The notes below the pieces were generated by a model, which was not told the origin of the DNA, did no database searches, and saw nothing but the letters and a program-made list of their open reading frames with translations. Positions 1 through 9,048 of a DNA stretch of 58,914 nt are shown here, piece after piece. Position numbers and translations under genes: made by a program. Positions within the stretch are counted from its first letter, which is position 1. Every line of letters starts with the position of its first letter. The DNA lies in contig NZ_LTAW01000014.1 of the NCBI RefSeq assembly GCF_001639725.1, forward strand, positions 1 to 58,914. Direction: 5' to 3'. The stretch is from Marinomonas atlantica (lineage in GTDB: Bacteria > Pseudomonadota > Gammaproteobacteria > Pseudomonadales > Marinomonadaceae).

Positions 1-77
1 TGGCGGAATGGACGGGACTCGAACCCGCGACCCCCTGCGTGACAGGCAGGTATTCTAACCAACTGAACTACCACTCC
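1..77 (-). tRNA. tRNA-Asp (anticodon GTC)
   Basis: Reading the minus strand gives a full cloverleaf: it starts GGAGTGG, has the D-arm AGTTCAGTTGGTTAGA, an anticodon stem CCTGC/GCAGG around the loop CTGTCAC (anticodon GTC, Asp), a T-arm with GGTTCGAGTCC, and an encoded 3' CCA. The gene begins exactly at the window edge, so further tRNA genes may follow outside it. Confidence 0.97.
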
Positions 78-343
78 AATCAACGACGTACTAAGTCAGT
101 GCGTCAGAAGATGAGGGCGTATTATAGGTTAAGTTTTCATGAAATCAATAATTTATTTAAAAACAGTTCGTTAAGATTAAAAATATTATTAAATTGGAGA
201 TAACAGCCCTATTTTGTTCAAATTTTAAACGACTTGTTAGGCTTTTTATAAAATTTCATTCCTGGCAGGTAGCAGTTTTAGCTATTCTTTCTCGCGGCGC
301 TTAGTTAAGTTATTAAGAAACTCACCATCCGCAGGTTCAATCG

Positions 344-1264
344 ATGCTCAACAACAAAAAACGTGCTCTGATTAACCAAATCACTGACTTTGATATCAAG
401 CTCATTCGTTTGTTTAAAACAGTGATTGAGTGCGGAAGCTACACGGCTGCTGAATCCATACTTGGCATTACAAAGTCGGCTATTTCTATTCAAATGAATG
501 ACCTTGAAAAACGCTTAGACATGAGACTTTGCCATCGTGGCCGTGGTGGCATCAGACTTACGGAAGAAGGCGAGGCCGTTCTAAATTTATCAGAAGTGCT
601 ATTGGCTTCGATTGAGCAGTTTAGAAGTGACGTGAATCAAATTAACAACGAGCTACGAGGTGACTTAAACATAGCGCTCGTTAATAACCTCGTTACGCAA
701 CCACAAATGCGTGTTACCCATGCACTAAAAGACCTGCGCAACCTTAGCGATAAGATTAACATCAACATCACCATGTCAACACCCAGTGATATTGAGAAAG
801 GCGTAATTGATGGACGTTTCCACGTTGGTGCGGTCCCCTCAAATAACAAAGTATCAGGGCTGGACTATCACCCTCTGTATACTGAGCAATATTACTTATA
901 TTGCAGCAATGAACACCCTCTTTTTTCTTGCTCTAAACTCGATAAGGCTTTAATAGAGCAAAGCAATACCGTTATCACTGGGCACCGTATGACCACAGAC
1001 GTTGCCTTGCTTTATCAGTCGTTAAATTGTTGTGCCACCGCATCGGATCACGAAGGCATTGCTTTTTTAATTCTCACTGGCACTTATATTGGCTTTTTGC
1101 CAGATCATTACGCAGAGTACTGGATAACAAAAGGCCGAATGAAAAAGTTACTGCCCAAAACCTATAAATTTAAATCTGAGATCAATCTGGTCACCAAACG
1201 TGTTGCGTTACACAATCAAATTTTAAATCAGTTTCTCGAATTTATACAAAATGAGCGTGCTTGA
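344..1264 (+). CDS. LysR-family transcriptional regulator
   Basis: A 306-residue protein with the LysR layout. An N-terminal winged helix-turn-helix (about residues 16-75, including the stretch SYTAAESILGITKSAISIQM) precedes a periplasmic-binding-protein-like effector domain to the C-terminus. The length is normal for the family. It is a single gene between tRNA-Asp and a convergent Lrp-type gene, with no obvious divergent target, so the regulated gene cannot be named. The ribosome-binding site before the ATG is weak, so the true start could lie slightly downstream. The family assignment is firm; ligand and regulon are unknown. Confidence 0.88.
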   Translation: MLNNKKRALINQITDFDIKLIRLFKTVIECGSYTAAESILGITKSAISIQMNDLEKRLDMRLCHRGRGGIRLTEEGEAVLNLSEVLLASIEQFRSDVNQINNELRGDLNIALVNNLVTQPQMRVTHALKDLRNLSDKININITMSTPSDIEKGVIDGRFHVGAVPSNNKVSGLDYHPLYTEQYYLYCSNEHPLFSCSKLDKALIEQSNTVITGHRMTTDVALLYQSLNCCATASDHEGIAFLILTGTYIGFLPDHYAEYWITKGRMKKLLPKTYKFKSEINLVTKRVALHNQILNQFLEFIQNERA

Positions 1265-1289
1265 CAGATACCCTGACGGATTGGTCGCT

Positions 1290-1754
1290 TTATTGACTGT
1301 CTTCAATCGGCAACGGGGCATCCGTTTTGACGGCACGAATGGCAAAGTTACTATGTATGTCTTTCACAAAGGGCAAGGTTTGGATGGTGCGAAGAATCGC
1401 CTCGTATTCTTTTAAATTGTGTACCACCACTTCCAAGCGATAATCCGATTGCCCAGACACCACAAAGCAGCTCAACACATTAGCCATGGCAATGATTGAG
1501 GTTTCAAATTGTAAACTGGTTTGATCTTTATGATTTTCCAGTGAAACATCCACGAACACGGTCATACCAAGCCCCACTTTCTCTCGATCGAGCGTCGCTC
1601 TATAACCTGTGATCACCTGCTCACGTTCCAACTTTTTGACACGTCTTAGACAGGGTGACGGCGACAAGTGAATGCGCTCCGACAACTCTACATTGGTAAG
1701 ACGACCATCTTCTTGCAGTTGGCGTAAAATCGAAAAATCTACTTTATCCGTCAT
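1290..1754 (-). CDS. Lrp/AsnC-family transcriptional regulator
   Basis: A 154-residue protein. The N-terminal helix-turn-helix (FSILRQLQEDGRLTNVELSE, then LSPSPCLRRVKKLE) is followed by the C-terminal RAM/AsnC ligand-binding domain (about residues 65-145). Length and motifs are typical of Lrp-type feast/famine regulators that bind amino acids. It is transcribed divergently from the EamA exporter and aminotransferase at 1930-4083, with about 175 bp between the starts. This layout suggests that it controls amino-acid export or transamination by that pair. That link is inference from context. Confidence 0.9.
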   Translation of the reverse strand: MTDKVDFSILRQLQEDGRLTNVELSERIHLSPSPCLRRVKKLEREQVITGYRATLDREKVGLGMTVFVDVSLENHKDQTSLQFETSIIAMANVLSCFVVSGQSDYRLEVVVHNLKEYEAILRTIQTLPFVKDIHSNFAIRAVKTDAPLPIEDSQ

Positions 1755-1929
1755 TTGGCATACTCAATCTATTAGTGTCTATAAATTAGCACATTATGCC
1801 TTTATGAACATAAAGCCTTACCAACATAGCAAGGACATGCCTCGCCTGTTTCCTGAATAATGATGGCTGACCGATGCGTATTGAAACGCTTTCTTACGCC
1901 ATATTCCTCATTATTAAAGGTACGCTCAG

Positions 1930-2883
1930 ATGGCTCAACTGCACGCTTCTACATCCTCCACGGTGCCCCAGTATCGACAGCTAGCGCAAGGAAATGCGTT
2001 TCAACTTGGCATCGGCTCTGCCCTAGCAACGGTTTTCATCTGGAGCGGTTTTTTACTGTCAATGCGAGCCGGCGCCATATCTGCGTTAACCACGTATGAC
2101 CTAGCGCTGATGCGTTTTGTTTTACCTGCTCTCGTGTTGTTGCCTTGGATGATTCGAGATTGGTCGTGCGTCATGGCCACCTCTAAGTGGGTGTTAGCGG
2201 GCATCGTGATTGGTGCGGGGGTGCCGTTTTTTTACCTGAGTAGCATCGGTGCGTCTTTTGCTCCGGCTGCCCATTCAGGCCTGTTGATTCCAGGCACCTT
2301 CCCATTATTCGTCACCGGCATTGCCGTTTTAGTATTTAAAGAGCCCATTTCCAAACAGCGCTTAACGGGCCTAATCTGTATTGCCATCGGCGTCTTTAGC
2401 CTAGTTGCAGTTTCCCTGCTAGATGTTGGCAGTCAGGTTTGGAAAGGTGATCTTATTTTCTTGATGGCGTCGTTACTGTGGGCGCTTTACACCCTTTGCC
2501 TAAGACTGGCTGGGTTGCCCCCGCTGGCGATTACCGGTTTTTTATGTGCTGTTTCCAGCGCAGCTCTGTTGGTGCTCTATGGGTTGGGCTATGCCAATAC
2601 AGGCTTAACAGAAACCCCCATCACCACGATCGCCATACAATTTACGATACAAGCGGTGTTTGTTGGCATTGTGGCAGGTTTCACCTATGGCTTTGCGATT
2701 AACCGCATTGGCGCGGAATTGAGTGCCGCGCTTGGCTCGTTAACACCGGTTGTAGTCGCCTTATTAGCCATTTTTGTTCTTCATGAGCCGTTTACGCTTT
2801 CCACCTTTTTAGGCTTGGGATTGGTCTGCGGCGGCGTATTACTGGCCAGTGGTTTTTCTTTTCGATCAGTCTTCTCTCAATAA
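1930..2883 (+). CDS. EamA/DMT-family transporter
   Basis: A 317-residue integral membrane protein with about ten hydrophobic segments in two EamA repeats. Each repeat ends in the usual acidic-proline motif (VFKEPIS near residue 138, LHEPFT near 288). DMT/EamA members such as RhaT, YdcZ and the amino-acid exporters move small metabolites across the inner membrane. An aminotransferase starts 12 bp downstream on the same strand and an Lrp-type gene is divergent. An amino-acid or related exporter is therefore the most likely role. The N-terminal 30 residues before the first membrane segment are unusually long, so a start a little downstream is possible. Confidence 0.85.
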   Translation: MAQLHASTSSTVPQYRQLAQGNAFQLGIGSALATVFIWSGFLLSMRAGAISALTTYDLALMRFVLPALVLLPWMIRDWSCVMATSKWVLAGIVIGAGVPFFYLSSIGASFAPAAHSGLLIPGTFPLFVTGIAVLVFKEPISKQRLTGLICIAIGVFSLVAVSLLDVGSQVWKGDLIFLMASLLWALYTLCLRLAGLPPLAITGFLCAVSSAALLVLYGLGYANTGLTETPITTIAIQFTIQAVFVGIVAGFTYGFAINRIGAELSAALGSLTPVVVALLAIFVLHEPFTLSTFLGLGLVCGGVLLASGFSFRSVFSQ

Positions 2884-2895
2884 TAGGTAACGTTT

Positions 2896-4083
2896 ATGTT
2901 TTTTAACGCTCTTAGCGCGGCAGCGCCGGACCCGATCATGGCATTGTCTTCTCTTTGCCAACAAGATGCTCGTCCATCCAAGTTAGATTTGGGGATTGGC
3001 GTTTACCGCAATGAAGCGGGCAATACGCCAATATTTGAAGCCGTCAAAATGGCTGAACAAACGCTTTTGCATCAGCAAGACTCAAAAGCCTACGTCGGAA
3101 TGCAGGGCAATCTACGTTTTAACCAAGCCATGACCACGCTCATACTCGGCGATCAACAGCCTTATGATCGTGTGCGTACCTTACAAACCCCAGGAGCCAG
3201 CGGCGCCTTGCGCTTGCTTGCGGATCTTATTGCTCGAACACAGCCTCACGCCACGGTATGGCTAAGTGACCCTAGCTACACCAATCACGAGCCTATTTTC
3301 CGCGCAGCGGGTCTAAAGGTCCGTCACTACCCTTACTTTGACCTCGCCACCAAGCAGATCAACCATCATGCAATGATGTCTCAATTTGCGCAGCTGGACA
3401 CAAGCGATGTTGTGCTGTTACATGGCTGTTGCCACAACCCAACGGGCGCAGATCTGACTTTTACCCAGTGGCAGCAGGTAACGGAGCTTGCTTTACACAG
3501 GGGCTTTCTACCCTTTATTGACATGGCCTACCAAGGATTTGGTCAAAGTCTTGTGCAAGATGCCAAAGGGGTGCGTTACCTAACGGAACACGTTCCTTCG
3601 TATCTATTAGCCAGCTCGTGCTCCAAGAATTTTGGTTTGTACAGAGAACGCGTTGGCGTGGCGATGGTCGCAGGTGAAACCGAGACCGTCAGCGATCACA
3701 TGTTGTCTCAACTGATTTGCTTAGCACGCAACAGCTATACGATGTCGCCTGATCACGGCGCGGCCGTTGTCGCACACATACTCAATGACATAGCACTAAA
3801 AGATAACTGGCAAAACGAGCTCTACACGCTTAATCAACGTATTCGTCATACACGCAGCGCTCTGCGCCAAGCGTTAGAAACTCGTTTTGATAAAGACTTT
3901 CGTTTTATTGAACAACACCAAGGTATGTTCACAATGATGGGATTATCCGCTGATAGCATTAAACGTTTGCGCACAGAAAAAGCCATTTACCTACTCGACA
4001 ACGGCCGACTCAACATTGCTGGGCTAACCTCTTCGCAGGTTGACCACTTTGCAGAAAGTTTGAGAAGCGTGACCGAAGAATAA
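2896..4083 (+). CDS. Aromatic/aspartate aminotransferase (class I, PLP)
   Basis: A 395-residue fold-type I aminotransferase of the AspC/TyrB group. Visible residues are the NPTG motif (181-184), the PLP-phenol-binding Asp209 (FIDMAYQGF), the Schiff-base lysine K244 in SCSKNFGLYRERVG, and the start DPIMALS that is characteristic of this group. It transfers amino groups between aspartate or aromatic amino acids and 2-oxo acids in the cytoplasm. It lies 12 bp after the EamA gene and is probably cotranscribed with it. Motifs alone cannot separate aspartate from aromatic preference. A role in tryptophan or phenylalanine turnover is possible, given the aromatic catabolism elsewhere in the window. 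Confidence 0.9.
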   Translation: MFFNALSAAAPDPIMALSSLCQQDARPSKLDLGIGVYRNEAGNTPIFEAVKMAEQTLLHQQDSKAYVGMQGNLRFNQAMTTLILGDQQPYDRVRTLQTPGASGALRLLADLIARTQPHATVWLSDPSYTNHEPIFRAAGLKVRHYPYFDLATKQINHHAMMSQFAQLDTSDVVLLHGCCHNPTGADLTFTQWQQVTELALHRGFLPFIDMAYQGFGQSLVQDAKGVRYLTEHVPSYLLASSCSKNFGLYRERVGVAMVAGETETVSDHMLSQLICLARNSYTMSPDHGAAVVAHILNDIALKDNWQNELYTLNQRIRHTRSALRQALETRFDKDFRFIEQHQGMFTMMGLSADSIKRLRTEKAIYLLDNGRLNIAGLTSSQVDHFAESLRSVTEE

Positions 4084-4192
4084 ATTCTAATCGTTAGCTA
4101 AATTCTTGATTTTTCTATACTTACTTTTTAACGTATCAGGACGCTAAATAATGCTAAGCTAATCACAGTTTTATCACTCAAAAGGAATGCCC

Positions 4193-4675
4193 ATGTTGAA
4201 ACGTAACCTAACCTTTGTTGTACTGCCTTTATTATTAACAGCGTGTGCGACATTGTCTGAACCTACGAGTGAAGCTCAGATTACACATCAAATTGCATCT
4301 GATACGGCTGTTGCATCACCGAAAACAACCGAACCAAAAGAATTGTCGCTAATTGATAAGATGAAACAAAACCAGCAACAATCCAAGCAAGAACAGTTTG
4401 AAACAGAGCAAGAGACCCATTCTCGTCAGGCACGATTCGAGCACAACCTAAAACAGCCCAAGCCAGTCGGCACACAAGTTTGCACATGGCAAAACAGCAT
4501 TGGTCATGTTTCAGCGGTGGAAAAAGACCGCATCCAGATCAACGTTCATGGACGAGCGCCGGAAACCACCTATGGCGCCTTCTTTGGTGCCAACCCTACA
4601 AACCAAGACATTGAAAAACAAGAAGCAATGGTCTGGACCGACGGAGATGATTGGGCAGTGTGTGGCGGTAAATAG
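4193..4675 (+). CDS. Small lipoprotein of unknown function
   Basis: A 160-residue protein with a lipoprotein signal: MLKRN, a hydrophobic stretch, then LLTAC with the lipidated cysteine at residue 18. A charged, glutamine-rich linker (about residues 40-90, probably helical) precedes a compact C-terminal domain with a Cys near each end (QVCTW and WAVCGG), which may form a disulphide in the periplasm. The ATG at 4193 is preferred over the one at 4187 because AAAGGA sits about 6 nt upstream of it and directly abuts the other. No function is recognised. It is a monocistronic gene convergent with the FtsZ-like gene. Confidence 0.75.
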   Translation: MLKRNLTFVVLPLLLTACATLSEPTSEAQITHQIASDTAVASPKTTEPKELSLIDKMKQNQQQSKQEQFETEQETHSRQARFEHNLKQPKPVGTQVCTWQNSIGHVSAVEKDRIQINVHGRAPETTYGAFFGANPTNQDIEKQEAMVWTDGDDWAVCGGK

Positions 4676-4724
4676 TACTTGGGGGCCTACATACAAATCA
4701 TTTTAATGAGAAAAGCATGAACGG

Positions 4725-5705
4725 CTAACCTGATAATCGATTGACAAACAACACCACCTTAAAGCTGGGCTTTCCCCAAACACTGAAGCCGCTCGACAAG
4801 TCTAAGTTGTCTGAAAGCCGTTCATGCAACTCTTCACTGATTCCCGCATAATCTGACAAAGTGAAACTGTCCGGCGCCCAGATATGCAGTATTACATGAG
4901 TATTGTCTTGCATTCTTCGGATATGAGGCGGCCCTTGTAGCAAAGGAAAATCCGTTAGTTTCTCCAAGATACCGTCATAGCTGTCTGCCTCAATGACCGC
5001 GCCATGACCCATACCTCGGCCTGCAAGGGCTGATAGAAAGTGGGCAAAGTCGATCCGCGCCACCGCCTCACTGTCGATCAACGCCAGCAAGCCAGTGATC
5101 AATTCATTGATATAGTGATTGGCCGCATCAAGGGCATCGTTCAGTTTGACGTTATCGCCTAATGCCTGCTGCAACTTGGCATTTTCCAGTACAAAGGTCG
5201 CGCCTGCAGATTGTCGGCAGCGTTCAATCAGCGTATCCGCCAAGATAATCCGGCGCCGCCCTTCAAAAGCAAAGGGTCTTACTACAAAAGCTAAGGTAGG
5301 AATATTTTGCTGCTCGCAGATTTCTAACAACACCGGCGTCGCGCCAGTGCCTGTTCCCCCACCGCCACCACTGACGGTGATAACCAAGTCGAACCCTGCA
5401 ATCATATTCTGCAATGCTTCGGTCGATTCACGGGCAGACTGCTCCCCAACATGAGGCATAGAGCCTGCGCCAAGCCCCCTCGTCAGAACCTCACCAATCG
5501 ACACCTGCACAGGCGCTTGGGTCAAATTCAGTTCTCGTTGATCCGTATTAACCGCGGCCTGTTTCACCTTGTCCAAAATAGCCGTTTGCGCCATGACCTC
5601 CACAGCACTGCAGCCGCAGCCGCAGCCACCAATACCTACTAACAAAATGTTAGGCGCCCCATCTTCAGCAAGATCAAATACCACTTCTGAATGGTTTGTG
5701 TTCAT
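4725..5705 (-). CDS. Divergent FtsZ/tubulin-superfamily GTPase
   Basis: A 326-residue FtsZ paralogue. It keeps the nucleotide-binding features of the family: an altered glycine-rich N-terminal loop (VGIGGCGCGCSAVEV, residues 23-37), VNTDQ (52-56), LTRGLGAG (74-81), the tubulin signature GGGGGTGTG (113-121) and RPFAFEGRRR, all resembling FtsZ. It lacks the FtsZ C-terminal linker and the conserved tail that binds FtsA and ZipA, and it lies outside any division (dcw) cluster, so it is not the cell-division FtsZ. The start at 5705 overlaps the stop of the upstream gene as ATGA, indicating translational coupling. Non-division FtsZ-like families linked to membrane remodelling are known; membership of one of them is inference. 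Confidence 0.85.
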   Translation of the reverse strand: MNTNHSEVVFDLAEDGAPNILLVGIGGCGCGCSAVEVMAQTAILDKVKQAAVNTDQRELNLTQAPVQVSIGEVLTRGLGAGSMPHVGEQSARESTEALQNMIAGFDLVITVSGGGGGTGTGATPVLLEICEQQNIPTLAFVVRPFAFEGRRRIILADTLIERCRQSAGATFVLENAKLQQALGDNVKLNDALDAANHYINELITGLLALIDSEAVARIDFAHFLSALAGRGMGHGAVIEADSYDGILEKLTDFPLLQGPPHIRRMQDNTHVILHIWAPDSFTLSDYAGISEELHERLSDNLDLSSGFSVWGKPSFKVVLFVNRLSG

Positions 5706-6058
5706 AGCAACTCTCCTTGCTCTAACACCATCCAATCCTGGTCTGCACTGTGTGTTCCAAGCCACCAAGCTAGGAGTTCGGTATCATCTTGGCGTCGAGT
5801 ACCATCACGACGAACGGCATGAATCACTTCCCAACGGCCTTTACCCAAACACTCAAATTCAATCACGCGTTCTTTAACGGGCTCGTCCACTCGATAGACA
5901 TAGCGTTCACCGTTTCGAATCTGCTCAATAGTGCTTTGAATATGATCGTTCATATATCGTTGCTCGTTATGAAACATCTGCTCGGTTTCGATCGCTGTCA
6001 AAGGTGGCTCCGACACAAACGGTGGCATTGGGAAAAACACATCATTAGGTCTTGCCAT
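5702..6058 (-). CDS. Conserved small protein coupled to the FtsZ-like GTPase
   Basis: A 118-residue soluble protein with no recognised domain. It has a proline-rich N-terminus (FFPMPPFVSEPP), a helical middle (about 25-50) and a C-terminal half of probable beta strands rich in charged residues (RVIEFECLGKGRWEVIH). There is no signal peptide or membrane segment. Its TGA overlaps the ATG of the FtsZ-like GTPase, so the two are made from one transcript and probably in fixed proportion. A partner, adaptor or regulator of the GTPase is the natural guess from context only. Confidence 0.7.
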   Translation of the reverse strand: MARPNDVFFPMPPFVSEPPLTAIETEQMFHNEQRYMNDHIQSTIEQIRNGERYVYRVDEPVKERVIEFECLGKGRWEVIHAVRRDGTRRQDDTELLAWWLGTHSADQDWMVLEQGELL

Positions 6059-6191
6059 TAGAGCGAAGCTATGAATATCAAAAATGCCCCCTCAAAATAG
6101 AGGTTCTGCGCATAAAATTCAGACAGTAGAGGGTTGTAGAATTCGCGAAATGGACTTGGCGACAACACAGCCATAAACATAGAGAATCTAT

Positions 6192-6473
6192 ATGCCTAAT
6201 ATTGGAATATTTTGGTATTTGAACGGAAACGTCATTGGTCGAAGCCGACCTTTTCAGGAAGGAGAATGCAGCCTACCAGGCCTGTGGGATACACCAGATA
6301 ATCATATCGATATGGGAACATGCCCCCGATAGCATCCAACTGCCGAATGAACTGAGGCAGTTGGAATATCAGTCCATACCGAGAGGGAGAGTCCTATACA
6401 ATAAAAGAAGCAGAACAGCCGAATCACTCGAAAGTACTGGTAAGCGGCGTATGAATAGCTTGGTGTACCACTG
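6192..6473 (+). pseudogene. Frameshifted conserved hypothetical gene
   Basis: From the ATG at 6192 one frame encodes a clean N-terminus (MPNIGIFWYL, then a segment ending DNHIDM) and hits a stop at about 6330. The continuation, WEHAPDSIQLPNEL then YQSIPRGRVLYN, is in the next frame, so there is a one-base shift near 6310. The end of the gene looks scrambled again near 6420. The joined sequence resembles a family of about 110-120-residue hypothetical proteins that I recall from Pseudomonas-type genomes, but I cannot name it. It probably no longer makes a functional product. The rest of the 6059-6571 gap holds nothing recognisable. Confidence 0.6.
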
Positions 6474-6571
6474 ATGCCGAACCTAAAAAGGCATATCTTA
6501 ACTAGGGCTAATAAAAACCAATATAATTTTAACTCTCCACAAAACTCTTAGTTTTTAAGTAGCCACAATAA

Positions 6572-8956
6572 TCATGACACTATAGATAAAAACTCGCCAA
6601 TAACCATTAACTCTTCTGAGTCGTCTGCGAGCTCAATATTTGAGTACCCAAATGACGACGTATCTGGTTTAAGAATTACTTTAATGTTCACTTGCTCATC
6701 ATTATCAAAGCTCTTTAAGCTTTGATAGACCTTTATAGTAAAACTACCGCCATGATCTGGATCTTCGATACTTCGATGTTGAACTAAAACTACTTTACCG
6801 TTTCTCGATCCACCGGGGTTTGACTTGAACAAACACCACGATCCACTAGGAATTCTACGATTCATGGACTCACCGATTACTTGAGCAATAAACATACCTT
6901 CACTTGCACGAATATAATCAGGAAGCTCCACCCAATCGCTACTATCCGCTATCTGCGCATCACTGAATCCACCTGCAGCTGCTTGTATATCAAATACTGG
7001 AACGTGTGTCACATAAGGGTTTGCCTCATCAAACGCAACAATATTTAATGCAAGTCCATCAAACGGTGAAGCCATATTGTTTATCTCTCGCTCGGTTGAG
7101 CAAATTGCGCTGGCTTTAAGATAGTCTAAGGTTTCTTTATCAGTAGAGTATATAAAGCAGCCTTTTTGGCCGCGCGTCATTAAGGTTCTATATGTATTCT
7201 TTATGATTTCATCAGTCAGGCTTTTTGCAAGCTCTTTGTCTTTCTTGAGCATTGTTTTAAAACCTCTAATTGATCGATCATTAGACGATCGGTTCCTTGC
7301 ATCAGTGACTACGATGCCATCTCGAATAACGAAATCATCACCTAAAATCACCCCAACGTAATCAAGTTCTAACCCCTGACAAGTATGTATACAACCAACC
7401 TGATCAACCGATTTTTCAGCAATTAACCAAAGGCTTCCATCGTCCGTTAAATTCCATTGTGCTTCGAAGTTAAACTCAGGAATTACTATGTCCATTGCAG
7501 ACTTATCTTTCTTACTCTTCCAATCCCAGCAATACCCTGCAACCATTCGCGCTTTGTTGGACAACCTATTCTTCTCTAAAATTGCTGTACGCATAGCATT
7601 TGGGTCATCGAATACACGAACTTCATAGTCGATATCAACGAGTGTGGTGTTCGCTGTTTGACGTACTTGAAGGACGTTATCGACCCACGAAAGATAGCCA
7701 TCAGAACCGTTACATCGAAACTGAGAGCTCAAATTCAACTCTGTCACGTTTGATGAAAGCATATCCGCCCATGATCGAATAGAATCATTGGTACCGATAT
7801 CTTGAAGTGTTACTCGCTGATATTCATCGATGAAGAAAATGGACAGTCTCGATCCCGAAATGATCTCTTTAATTTGATTTTCGCCAAGATTTCCATATAA
7901 ACCAGACTTTAAATTAAGACGGTGAGCCTCGTCGACAATAAGCGCATGAAATTGATCTTTCTCTACTTCAGTATAAGAACCAGAACCTTTAAACAGTTGG
8001 TCGATGTGCGTCTTTTTTTTAGTACCAGTCAACTTCTTTTTAAAAACTTCTCGAGGCGCTGCGTTTTTGGAAACATATTGCACTAGCATTTCACGATTTG
8101 TCATTTCTACAAGTAAGTTAATCGCAACAACAGATTTTCCTGTTCCTGGTCCACCGTTAACTATTAGTGTTTGCTTTTTGCCAGATTTAGCCTTATGAGC
8201 CAAATCAAGCGCAGTTTCATAGACTAGCTTTTGATCATCAATCATCAAAAATTCAGGGTTACCCTTAAGCATTGAAGCTAATGCATCCGCAAGGTTTTTA
8301 GAGGGCTTTATTACACCATGCTCTATACGGTACAAAATGTTGTCACTGTCGCCGTAACGGACATACTTTTTTAGAAAGCTAGCCAAACGTATGGCATCTT
8401 GTTTAATAAATACTGGCGCCTTATTGGTGTGTGCCTCATAAAATGGATCGTTGATTACATGACCAAAATCCATGTTATGAAGGTATGCACAAGGCTGCAA
8501 CAGAATGGATTCTTTACGAACGGTTTCATTGTAATCTTGAATCAACGCACCATACGACCATGCTTGATAGGAAGGATGATTTGTTTCTTTCATCCCGTGC
8601 TGAAAACGGGTTTTAACGATGGCATCTTTATTTGTCTTCTCAACATTCTGCCATTGCTTTAGCTCTATTAGGACTGCCGTATCTCGTCGATCCTTGTCCT
8701 TCCCTGTAAGAATGAAATCTACTCGTCGATTGGTCATTGGTAAATTATACTCAATTGCGACACCAGCAGATGCAGGAATATCCTCGTCCCATAAGACTTG
8801 AGACATATATTGAAGCGAGTTCTCCCAAGATATTTTTTCATTTCTAGGGGAGTTACGGTTTAATTTTCGAAAAACCTCAGTCTCTACTTTGTCAGCAATT
8901 ACGTTCGATCTGACGTCAGCTAAAAATTCGCGCTTAGTTCCCGAATATACAATCAT
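6572..8956 (-). CDS. Nuclease-helicase-S24 peptidase fusion (DUF2075 family)
   Basis: A 794-residue, three-part protein. Residues 1-200 look like a PD-(D/E)XK nuclease (Asp80 in RRVD, then ELK at 98-100). The centre is a superfamily 1 helicase-like ATPase of the DUF2075/Schlafen-helicase type, with Walker A GGPGTGKS (268-275), Walker B VDEAH (341-345) and a helicase C-terminal half with SSQFRCNG and HTCQGLELD. Residues from about 650 to 794 match LexA/S24-type peptidases, with a possible catalytic Ser697 (IGESM) and Lys742 (FTIKVY). The start at 8956 is chosen because conserved-looking sequence begins there. Such architectures occur in defence islands. A response to damaged or foreign nucleic acid is inferred. 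Confidence 0.82.
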   Translation of the reverse strand: MIVYSGTKREFLADVRSNVIADKVETEVFRKLNRNSPRNEKISWENSLQYMSQVLWDEDIPASAGVAIEYNLPMTNRRVDFILTGKDKDRRDTAVLIELKQWQNVEKTNKDAIVKTRFQHGMKETNHPSYQAWSYGALIQDYNETVRKESILLQPCAYLHNMDFGHVINDPFYEAHTNKAPVFIKQDAIRLASFLKKYVRYGDSDNILYRIEHGVIKPSKNLADALASMLKGNPEFLMIDDQKLVYETALDLAHKAKSGKKQTLIVNGGPGTGKSVVAINLLVEMTNREMLVQYVSKNAAPREVFKKKLTGTKKKTHIDQLFKGSGSYTEVEKDQFHALIVDEAHRLNLKSGLYGNLGENQIKEIISGSRLSIFFIDEYQRVTLQDIGTNDSIRSWADMLSSNVTELNLSSQFRCNGSDGYLSWVDNVLQVRQTANTTLVDIDYEVRVFDDPNAMRTAILEKNRLSNKARMVAGYCWDWKSKKDKSAMDIVIPEFNFEAQWNLTDDGSLWLIAEKSVDQVGCIHTCQGLELDYVGVILGDDFVIRDGIVVTDARNRSSNDRSIRGFKTMLKKDKELAKSLTDEIIKNTYRTLMTRGQKGCFIYSTDKETLDYLKASAICSTEREINNMASPFDGLALNIVAFDEANPYVTHVPVFDIQAAAGGFSDAQIADSSDWVELPDYIRASEGMFIAQVIGESMNRRIPSGSWCLFKSNPGGSRNGKVVLVQHRSIEDPDHGGSFTIKVYQSLKSFDNDEQVNIKVILKPDTSSFGYSNIELADDSEELMVIGEFLSIVS

Positions 8957-9039
8957 TCGTAATATTATCCATGTACTGATAGTAGCACTATTTTGATACC
9001 TCAAAGCTAATATGAGCTTGGAGCCAGTTTCTCAGAAAT

Positions 9040-9048
9040 CCCCCCCCC
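9040..9048. repeat. Run of nine C residues upstream of the helicase fusion
   Basis: A homopolymer of nine C (nine G on the coding strand of the minus gene) lies about 84 bp upstream of the ATG at 8956, where promoter elements are expected. Such tracts can change length by slippage. Confidence 0.6.

Noticed and set aside
5119..5877. Long plus-strand open frames opposite the FtsZ-like pair
   Set aside because: They are antisense to genes with clear family motifs and have no ribosome-binding sites or recognisable domains.
6235..6474. TTG-initiated open frame of 79 codons
   Set aside because: Only its second half is protein-like; it is the downstream frame of the pseudogene that begins at 6192.
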